The notes under the pieces were generated by a model. The model was not told where the DNA came from, searched no databases, and saw only the letters and a program-made list of their open reading frames with translations. From Spirogloea muscicola (Eukaryota > Streptophyta > Zygnematophyceae > Spirogloeales > Spirogloeaceae), in contig WELB01000027.1 of the NCBI GenBank assembly GCA_009602725.1, positions 362,511-382,590 of the forward strand: DNA of 20,080 bases, given 5' to 3'. Of this stretch, positions 7,946 through 16,400 are shown one piece after another (within the stretch, counting starts at the first letter, position 1; the number at the start of each line of letters is the position of its first letter). The translations under genes and the position numbers were made by a program.

Positions 7946-10140
7946 TCATCCTTGCAACATTGTAGCTGTTCCGCGAAGCAATAGGTAACGAGGATCGGCT
8001 GAGCCCCCGTGTCCAGAAGGACTGCAGCCTGCATCGTTGAATGTTTTTTGGTAGCCACGGTCACGACAACTTCCGTGTTGTCGATCATAGCTACTGCTGC
8101 CAATTGGGCACTCCTCTCCTTCGGAGGTCTGCATGGGATGATACAGTTGTTTGATACGCTAAGTGCTGTCTTGGCTATTACAGAGTCAGCCAAAATCTCC
8201 ACGTGCACGCCACTGGTATCATCTACTGCATTGGGAATCAATCGGATCATGCTTTTTTCGAAAGGCCAATGTCCTGCAAACTAAGGACTGGAGTCACATG
8301 CATCTTCTTCAAGAGTGCAGGGCTGGATAGTGCTAGAGTAGGAAGTGACAGTGCAGGAACACTAGGTTCTGACACCACACGAGGAGTTACTTCACTGCTG
8401 GGGACATAATTCACTCGAAAGTTTGGTGGATACCTTGCCTGAGCCAGCATTATGCCACAACTCGAATTCACCACGCTTTAGTGAATACGCGTGACTTCCG
8501 AATCAGACATCGCTTGCTACTGCAGCAGGATCGTGCTTGACATCGGACTTATACACTGTCGTCGGCATCTCTGATTCATCAGCATAATCAAACGACAAGG
8601 CAGGATTATCCTCGTCCTCCTCAGAGAGATTGCAGCTGAGACCATCTTAGTCTTGCCCTGGTTATTTGCTAGAGCAAGGTTTTTGGTAACATCTGCAATC
8701 TGCCTCGACATCTGTTCATATCTGAAGTCGTGATTGATCATCAGTAGATGACATATTTCCCGTAGCTATTCTGCTTCCTAACGCTACAGGCATCTCGTAT
8801 GTATACATTTTCCAGCACTGCTGTTCTATGTGTCCAGGTCTTGAACAATATGTGCTCGTAGCAAGAGTAGTTTGATGCAAAGAGATGTTATCCTTCTTAA
8901 GATGACCTTTCTTTCCACACCCATGACACCGTGGGACTGGACGAAAATGACCAGAAGATCTCTCGTAAAAACGAACATCAGAAGAAGAAGCAGCAGTGGC
9001 CCTCTTCATACCTTCTGATTTGTATCATCTTCGGAGGCCTGCTTGGATCCCTGTGGACTTCCAGTGCCTGCAAAACGCTCATCTGCACAGAGTAAAGTGT
9101 AACATCATGTTCCTTATCCATCAAAATCTGATAGAGGTCGTCTAGCTCATACTATTCCTTGCTTAGCTGATGTCTTCTCATCAGGAGAAGCGTTTAGATC
9201 TGGTAGATAGCCTGCCTTGCCATGACTCGCAAGATTTGAACAGCCAACTCCTTCTTAGTGATAAAAATTTGGGACTGCCCAATCAGTTTGATGAAGCGGA
9301 AATAACAGGCTGTGAAGACTAATTTTGCCTTCGACCAAACTCATGTAACTCCTGCTTATGTCTCATGCTATTGACAGGAAAGTGTTGGGCTAGTCTTCTA
9401 AATATCTCGTCAACTGGATCATCAAGAAGTCTAGGTCCTCTGTCAATCTCAGCCTCTGTAGCATTAGGGGCTGAGTAGTGGGCAAGACTGTAGCTTGCAA
9501 TCTTCAGATAAACATCACTCGCTTCATGACTGAGATAGCGACCAAGTAGGATCACAGCATCTTTTCTGCTTAAATAGGCCACTAGCAGGATGTCGGACAC
9601 CTCTGCCGAGGCCTAAGGCACTGAATTTATGACAAGGAGATTCAGCTATCAAGAGGTCTACCGTAGGTAGTTTCCTTAAGAACTCTGGCTTTGCGGTTTC
9701 CTGATTATCCTGTGGGAGTAGAGTATCATACTGCTCGAATGTAGCATTGGTGATCAGGTTGGGGTACTTGTCCTTGAGGATGTTAAGATGATGCCCAACT
9801 GCTTCTCTGGCCTCCAGGTCTTTGTCAATGTAGATGTGGCGAGCAACCTTTAGGTGACCCTGCATGGCAGCTCTACATCTGGCACCCCTGGTCCCAAGGC
9901 CGCTGTAGCCTGAAATCGTCACATCTCCCACCACCTGCCTTACCAGTTGCTGCCTAAGCGGTACCCGCCACGAGCCGGCTCATCAAAGGGGTCACAACCC
10001 ATGATGCGGGCTTGGGCTTCTAGCCCCAGACATCGTTTACTGCTGTCCGTGATGAGCCTCACAAAGCACTGCAGCGCAGCACGCCACAGTGGGCCTCTTC
10101 GCAACATCTATATTGCTTATGGAATTAGCCGAGAACCTCA
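7916..10140 (-). mobile_element. Decayed LTR-retrotransposon copy (gag to protease), - orientation
   Basis: This is a second fossil of the same family, read from about 10140 down to 7916. Its parts in order are an N-terminal gag region (about 9934-9600), a gag segment with YLSHEASDVYLK and LLDDPVDEIFRRLAQ (9600-9319) that matches the + copy, a zinc-knuckle region (about 8928-8885, starting CHGCG), and a protease segment with LLDTGAQP (DTG at 8013-8005). It extends further 5' than the + copy; I see no counterpart of the 9600-9934 segment there. No polymerase, integrase or LTRs are recognised. It is broken, with about half a dozen interruptions. Nucleotide similarity to the + copy is roughly 75-85% by eye in the best parts. 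Confidence 0.75.
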
Positions 10141-10178
10141 GCCAACCGACTCTTCAGCCAACCAAAATTTATGAGCAT

Positions 10179-10200
10179 ATTAGTGCTCAGCAATGTATGG
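10179..10200 (+). repeat. Right copy of a short direct repeat around the retroelement pair
   Basis: attagtgctcagcaatgtatgg lies just beyond the 5' end of the - copy and resembles 5845-5863 in the same orientation. It is possibly a remnant of flanking DNA or of an element end; chance is not excluded. Confidence 0.2.
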
Positions 10201-10393
10201 CGGCTGAATGACTTGGTGCTACTGAGACTTGCTCATGCAAGCAGTCCTAAAGAAAGGGGTATGCAATATACTTTAGAACTCGATCAGAATGAAACCAAAA
10301 GGTCCGCTATGCTAATGATGATACTACTCCATTGCTTTTCAAGTGAACAAACTGAACGACATGAGCTTGTGCTGATATTGGCAAGACGTTTGC

Positions 10394-10762
10394 GGGGGGC
10401 GAGGGCTGTGAAAGCCAGCCACAGAGAGATGGCGCGCGGTGCGCATAATATTTAAGCGTGGCCAATACAAGCCAATACATTGTTCAGACAAGAAAAACTA
10501 GTGCAAAGCGAAGGGGGCCTTGTCGACCCGTCCTACGTCCACTTCTGGAGCTGCCAGAGAAGTAGCTCTCCTGATGGGGGCAAGGGCTGTGAGAAGCCAG
10601 CCCAAATGGCCAGAGGAGTGAGGCAGCTACACTGGCAGGAGGGATGGCAGAGAGAATGGAGTGTGAAGGGGAAAGGGAGGGCTGGTCATCTGGTAGTGCC
10701 GAGGGGGCCTTGTCGACCTGTCCTGAGTCCACTTCTGGAGCTGCAAGAGGAGTTGGCCACAG
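10394..10762 (+). repeat. Diverged tandem repeat, two units of about 180-190 bp
   Basis: Unit 1 (10394-10573) and unit 2 (10574-10762) share their beginnings (gggggc-a/g-agggctgtga followed by agccagcc) and their ends (gggggccttgtcgacc, then gtccacttctggagctg). The shared ends at 10513 and 10703 are 190 bp apart, and the shared starts are 181 bp apart. The centres of the units differ. No protein family is recognised in either frame. Confidence 0.6.
10574..10609 (+). repeat. Hairpin-like dispersed repeat, direct copy
   Basis: atgggggcaagggctg then tgagaagccagcccaaa has a GGGCTG / CAGCCC stem around an 8-nt loop. Related copies lie at 5493-5528 (inverted, 31/33 identical), 10394-10423, about 76-106 and about 11493-11518 (inverted, weaker). 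Confidence 0.5.
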
Positions 10763-10769
10763 AAGGATG

Positions 10770-11490
10770 ACCAAGGTGAATACGAGTATGAGCTTTGGGC
10801 TGAGGATTCCCGATCGGAATCATCAGACCGGCCCAGCATGGGCAGGCCTTGACGGCCTAGCAGCTGGCGGTATGACGGCCGTCTGAAGGAGGCCCGCCAA
10901 TTGTCCTCCACCTTCCAGGCTTTCCGAACACACAAGTCACCCACGCCCCGGACCCCGCGTCATAAGATGTGCTTTCCTTTGTACTTGGCCATACTGGCCC
11001 TTCGATTGTTTCAAATACACGAATTTCTGCTCGTGCGCGGGGGCCCCGGCGGCTCGGCGCGCAGGTGCCGGCCGCACCCGCGGGTATCTGGAAGCCGGGC
11101 ATCCTGGGGCGGGCGGACCAATCACACGCGACTGCCGCCCATGGGGAAGAATCTTAGCAAGTCGCAGGCTGCGCGCACTGGCGGGGGAAGCTTCCGGCTG
11201 CACCAACCGGGCCCACCCCCACCTCGCTGGATTAGCGAACGCTTTTCCGGACCCCCTCATTTTCTGCGCCATGCCTTGAAGATGCAAGCTCCGGGGCGGC
11301 AATTGCACAGCCACCGGCGCCCCCCGACTCGGCGCCGGGGCTTCTCGTGGCAAAGGGAAGAAAAGCCCGCCCCGAAGCTTCCCTTCCCCTTCCGCCCACC
11401 CTCCTCCCCGCCGCGGACGGCCCCCGCTCCGCTCAGCGGTGGCGTGGGGTGACGGGCCGCCACCGTCACCCCGCCTCCGCCCATCTAATG
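10770..11490. other. GC-rich, gene-poor stretch upstream of the small + strand gene
   Basis: From about 11030 to 11490 the DNA is strongly GC-rich with long overlapping frames on both strands. None shows family motifs, a convincing start context or splice-consistent exons. It may act as a CpG-rich promoter region. At 10770-10990 the composition is ordinary and I see nothing. Confidence 0.35.
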
Positions 11491-11965
11491 TCCTTTGGGG
11501 CTGGCCTCTCCCACAGCCACTGTGGCTTTGCATAATTGTCTGCCGTTTCTATTTCCCCTCCCCAACGTCCTGCAGCTTTCCGTCCTGCCGCCGGCGCCGA
11601 CGTCTCGGGCGCCCATAAGAAGGCCCTCTCCACCTCCGCCCACACTCGCCACCCCAACCTCCCGCCTCTGCAGTCCCCATCTCCGCCGTGCCTGCCCCTC
11701 GTCTGCTCCCCTGCCAAGCGCAGCTCCCTCTGCCCCCCGCTCGTCGCTGCAGCGCCTCGCTCTTGCGCCCAGTGTTGACGTGCGATACGTCCTTTGTCGC
11801 ACCTCGCCCAACCAGAGCGGCTCAAGGCGGCCCAGGCGCGCCAGAGACGGGCTGGACAGACCGCCGAGGCGGGAGGACCCCATTGTACGCGGCTGCATTG
11901 CCAGACCGATCCGCGCATTGGGCTGAGAAGCCGCCTCCGCCCGCCTCTGCGCTTCCACTGCAGCC
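11491..11965 (+). promoter_or_regulatory. Pyrimidine-rich 5' region of the small + strand gene
   Basis: About 11540-11800 is strongly C/T-rich on the + strand (repeated CTCC, CCTCC and TCCCC), as in TATA-less plant and algal promoters and 5' leaders. Several frames are open, but their Pro/Ser/Arg-rich products look like composition artefacts. A transcription start within this tract would give the gene at 11966 a leader of 150-400 nt. No TATA box is obvious. This is inference from composition and position. Confidence 0.35.
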
Positions 11966-12316
11966 ATGGCCGTCGGCGGCTTGCCCCCCCGACCCAACCC
12001 GGCGCTGCGGTCCCGTGTCGACAACCTGTGGCACGCCCAGCTGCCGCTCCCAGGCTCGCCCTCTCATGGCGGCTCTGCGCTCGAGAGCGTGTTGCGCAAG
12101 ATGCGGGAGCAGAAGGAGCGCAAGGTGTCCGACTGGGACATCCGCATAGTCAAGCGGCCGCAGGGGCCGTCGCTGGAGCAGCAGCAGCCGGCATCGCCAC
12201 CTGCTGGCGAGAGCAGCTTCAGCTCCTGGCGCACCGCAGATGTTGGCGAGGACAGCTTCAGCTTCCGACCCGATTCGGGATCGGCCATGGCACTCGCCCT
12301 TGCTACCAGCTTGTGA
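11966..12316 (+). CDS. Small single-exon gene, 116-residue protein of unknown function
   Basis: ATG 11966 sits in a good context (gcagccATGGCC), and the frame runs to TGA 12314-12316. A TGTAA signal lies about 75 nt further on, which supports a real mRNA. Residues 1-12 are Pro/Gly-rich. Residues 13-62 carry the likely core: SRVDNLWHAQLPLPGS, then SALESVLRKMREQKERKVSD and WDIRIVKRPQG. The middle part is a charged amphipathic helix. Residues 66-116 are Ser/Gln/Ala-rich and probably disordered, with a near repeat GESSFSSW / GEDSFSF. There is no signal peptide or membrane segment. I do not recognise the family, and an upstream exon cannot be excluded. It converges on the UBA1 gene. Confidence 0.6.
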   Translation: MAVGGLPPRPNPALRSRVDNLWHAQLPLPGSPSHGGSALESVLRKMREQKERKVSDWDIRIVKRPQGPSLEQQQPASPPAGESSFSSWRTADVGEDSFSFRPDSGSAMALALATSL

Positions 12317-12388
12317 CGAGCCTTGGCCCCCNCCCCCCTCCCTCCCGCTATCTCCTTGACGATCCACCGCACCATCACCAATAAATAT

Positions 12389-12393
12389 GTAAA
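12389..12393 (+). promoter_or_regulatory. TGTAA poly(A) signal of the small + strand gene
   Basis: TGTAA follows an AT-rich segment (caataaatatgtaaatag) 73 nt after the stop at 12316, matching the chlorophyte signal and its usual distance. Confidence 0.65.
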
Positions 12394-12820
12394 TAGCAAT
12401 AGCAGCTAGCGGCCGCAGCATCACTTCAAAAGTAGAGCTCCACGTGAGTGTGTAGAGCTTCAGAGCACTTTGCTTTGATCATTTATATAGTCATCACATG
12501 CCAAGATGTTTTGGAGTGGCTAAGTGTGTAACGTTCGCTGTCAATATTGCTATCACCGAGACGGGCATATTGATTCCTTCCTGATTGTGCACGGGGAGAG
12601 AATGCTCTCTGATTTTTTTGGCAAATGTACAAGTAACATCCGGCCTGTATACCTGCAAGACTTGTCCTTGTCCATGTACTGCCACATTGTACCAGTGCTT
12701 GGAGATCACATCACCATCAGAATTATTTCTAATTGACAATCAAAATGTACTGAAGTACTGCACTGCCACCTGGTTCTACCCGCACTAGGCTGATAGAATC
12801 CACTACCTGTCAAATGCTAG
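12394..12820. other. Intergenic stretch, nothing recognised
   Basis: Composition is AT-richer than the flanking genes. Short open frames exist on both strands (about 70-80 codons at 12494-12788), but I see no family motif, splice pattern or RNA structure. Confidence 0.4.
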
Positions 12821-13174
12821 ATGTATCTTGGGCACACGCAGAACTACGATGCAAATCCTGCTGAGGAAAGAGGAGCACAGATTGACTTATTCTCTATCAA
12901 GAGAGCAGGACTGGGCGCGTCCTCGAGTATCAGACTAAGCAAAGCCAGGGAATGTATTGTGGTTGATATTGGACCAATCAGTAGCTCAGAAGCAGCAAAA
13001 CTTCTTTGTGATAGAACGACCCCTCACCCAGAATATCCAGTGATGCTTGCTCACACAAAAGGTTGTTGGCACTTGATATTTAGTGTCAAGAATCACTGGA
13101 CTGAGGCTGCATCTATATCACACATCATGATTGTGGTTCTCTGGCTAGTCTTCTCGCCTCTAACAACACTCTGA
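12821..13174 (+). pseudogene. Unrecognised ORF, faintly like an NB-ARC ATPase fragment
   Basis: A 117-codon frame reads SSSIRLSKARECIVVDIGP, then ISSSEAAKLLCDRT, then HPEYPVMLAHTKGCWHLIFS. In NB-ARC proteins a hydrophobic strand ending V-x-V-x-P/x-L is followed by S-x-x-E-A-x-x-L-L and later by H-C-x-G-L-P-L-A-L. The order and spacing here are similar, but a GLPL-like motif would have to be heavily altered (KGCWHLIF). The upstream P-loop is not visible. The ORF opens right after a stop codon and has no clear promoter. The C-terminal 25 residues are hydrophobic. It could equally be a chance ORF between two convergent genes. Confidence 0.2.
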
Positions 13175-13223
13175 TATTGTGCACCAACAAATTTGTGAAG
13201 TGGTGGCCAGACTCCACACCGCA

Positions 13224-13228
13224 TTACA
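13224..13228 (-). promoter_or_regulatory. Candidate TGTAA poly(A) signal of UBA1
   Basis: TTACA on + gives TGTAA on the - strand, 200 nt past the UBA1 stop at 13428. It is a reasonable candidate for the 3' end. Confidence 0.4.
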
Positions 13229-13427
13229 AGCAACAGAAAAGCATGTAGGTAAATTCATGAGTAAAGTCTGCCAGCTTATATGTGTGCAATATGCACCTCC
13301 GTTGAAATTGGTAGCTCAACTTCAGGCCTGGGGACCTATGGGAGGGCGACTTATGCTGCTGAAGTGACACTTTGGCAAGAATCATCGCCACTACCACAAT
13401 TGCAAGTGGAGGTGCATGCTGCCAATA

Positions 13428-16400
13428 CTACCGTATCTGCACGGTGATATCAGGAACCTCAACATCCTCATCATTTGCGTCGCTGCAGGAAATGGAGAAG
13501 GTGAGGGAGTCGAGGTTGCCTGCAGCTGGCACCTTCCCAACAGTCTCGACCAATTCCAGCAGGAGCATGCGCATTCGCTCCTGCAGTTTCTTCTTAGACA
13601 GGAACTCGGCATACAGCAAGCTCTTTCCATATGACATCATTGTCACCTGCCGTCCACAGCAGCAGACATTCACATTTAGTCTGAGAAGCTTTGGTTTAGG
13701 GCTAATGCGTAGCTCTTCTTTGTGGTCTATCTTGCAATCCTTGGGTCCTTATAGCCAAGTAACATACCGCACCACACTGTATAGACACTGTACTACAGTA
13801 TCTATAAGATAGTAACAGGCACTTGCGATTCAAGTTCAGACCAGACAATTGTGACAACTCGAGACTTTGACACAGCACAAAAGAGGATGACCTGGACACG
13901 GGCCTCAGCACAAGAAGCTTTAGTGCCGGCAATGGCTGACAAATTCTGACCAAGTTCTGACTTCTAATGCACGCACCTTCATAGCATCCTGAGCAGCAAC
14001 ATCATGCAGAGATAGTTTATCAGCAAGCTGACCTCCAGCCCGTGTTGTTGCTTGAATGTTGTTAAGAACCCCTCCAGGGTGAGGCCGGCTCCCTCCATCT
14101 CAAAGCGATCCCACAAGGTCCACTCCAGGGGCTCGCCATGTGCCCTTGCCACCTGATCCGAATAAGATGGGTGGATAACGGCTTGCAAAAAGCTCAAGTT
14201 TCCATCTCTGCTGGGCTCAAGGATGCCAAGAAAGTCATTCAAATGATCTGTTTGATAGACCACCGTGAGGGGCTATTGAATTACAAGCATCTAGCATGCA
14301 ACAAGGAACCTTGCGCAACACAGGAGGACAAAGAAGTGAGCAGTTTCACCTTGTACTGGACTGCGACAGTGAGCTGGGCAGGCACAAACATGCCGAGTGC
14401 AAGACTGAAGAAGGTGTGCCGGCGTGCTGCCAACGGTTTTGCCAGCACCGACTTGCACAGCTCCAGGCACATGAGCCCACCCGCCACAGCTGCTGTTGTG
14501 ATGACTGCTGGGATGATTCGCCCAGCTATTACTCTGGCCTGCAACAGCAACATGGACTTGTCAACTGATGGACTTGTCAACTGAAGAACAGAAGCCTCTT
14601 GACTTTGTTGCTGCTTGGCAGCAGCAGCAGCTCTGACCAGTAGCTCTGAACTCCTGGCAACGGCTTGGGTGCTGATTTGCACCGCAAGTCTGTCTGGCTG
14701 TGGGATGCCGTAGTTGGCGGCGCGCAACCAAGCGGCGGCAGTCACAAAGTCATTGTGGAAGTACTGCTCGTCGTCAGGGTCATAGTCTATGGGACTCAGC
14801 CTGTAGCCCTTCAAAAGCTCGGACATTTCTCGTCAGCAGCAGAGCAATATGCTAACTTCATGCAATAAGGAGGGCGAGGACAACTCCAACTCAACTTAGC
14901 AGGCTACCAACAGCCATTACATTGTCTACAATTGGTCAGCAAAAGCAATGAGAAAGTAAAGTACTCTATATATAGCACAAATCTTTCACGATGCACGTGA
15001 ACTGACAGAGGAAGCGGTACAGCAATGGAGTGATGGAGCTCACAGCAAGACTGGCAGGCGTGGGCAGCTCCTGGAACAGCAGCCGGCAGGCCTCCTTGGC
15101 ATCCACGACCTCCTTGCTGTCCAGGCCAGCCTTCTGCTGCAAGCCCCGATCCTCAGCATCCGTGACGGCTATTCTCACTCCGTCCTGTCGCAGGCATTCG
15201 TATGCACATCATCAGGGGAGAAGGAGCGGAGGGTGCCAGCAGCATTAAAGCAAAGTACCATCACTTGGCATCATCAGGCTCACTTGAAATTCTGTATCTT
15301 TCTCCAACATTGCCTGCCTGAATGCATTGACATAGATTGAGCAGGCCATACCTAGCGGCAAAAGAGGTGGGCTGACTAACTTTAGGCTCAAACGGGGGCA
15401 CAACCACAGTGCTCAGGAACTGAGCAAAGATGGTGCGGTCCTTGCAGCCCCTCAGGCCATAGACAGTGGCCTGCAGGTTGGCGGCGGCAACAACAAAGTC
15501 CATGTGGCAGGGGTCTTGCAGGGAGAAGCTCAGCGGCGCCGGGAAGCGCTTTGTCCCGCTCCAGAATGGCGCCCCCGCTGACGTCGTCATGCCAGGCGGG
15601 AAGTTGTGACCAAGCTGCACAACAGGAATTGCAAGAACTCGAGCCTGATCATAACCATAATGCATGGCAATTGCAGACATTTTGCTAACGATATCATGTC
15701 AGAGCTCGACAATTTCATGCTGCTAGTCCTCAAGTCCATGTCGTAATCATGAGGGCCGGGCAGGTGCTGGGACAGTGAGGTGATGCTTGCCCCAGATCCC
15801 GAATACATGCCCATATTCCTACCTGCTTTATTGCATTCGAGAAGAGGTCCTCAAATAGCAGTCGAGCCCACTCCATGCATGCCTCAAAACTGTGGCATAG
15901 GATGTGAAGGAACATACTTTATTCAACAGAGTAGACAGGAACAGAAAGAAGCTATATCAAGTGCAGTAACTAGACACTCAGAATAAGTAGCTCGACACCT
16001 CAGCAACTCCAGAAAAGCATGGAGCGCTAGCGTAATCTGCATAACCCTCATGATTCCCAGAGCTCCTCCATGTTGCACATTGGCTTCATTGCAGCTCAAG
16101 CGAGCTAACCGAGGCACAACTTGGCAAACAGAGCATGAGCAGCAAGTGCGCACCCAAGCGGGCGATGTCGCAGGAGCGCGTCACGCAGCGTCTCAAGGAG
16201 CGGCACCCTCGACGATGGTGGGCCGCTGCCACCCTCTGGAATCGTTGGGTCGTGCACCTTGCTGGACAGGTATGCGTTTACGTCCTCCGGCCGCCGCTTG
16301 AAGAGCGAGTCGAAGAGGTCGGCAGCCCAGAGGACCGCGTGCTCGACTGAGTACGGAAAGTTCTTGAGCGTGCATATCTGCGGCTCCCGATGCTCTGGCG

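Noticed and set aside
10937-11533. 198-codon - strand ORF in the GC-rich region
   Set aside because: It is Gly/Arg/Pro-rich with no motif, start context or splice support, and overlaps other equally long frames. Composition explains it.
11495-11926. 143-codon + strand ORF upstream of the small gene
   Set aside because: The Pro/Ser/Arg-rich product comes from a pyrimidine-rich tract, more likely promoter or leader.
14539-14682. Treating the open 144-nt segment of UBA1 as constitutive coding sequence
   Set aside because: Removing it gives a gap-free match to UBA1 around DR-x4-IAG, so an intron is the simpler reading; retention is kept only as a possibility.
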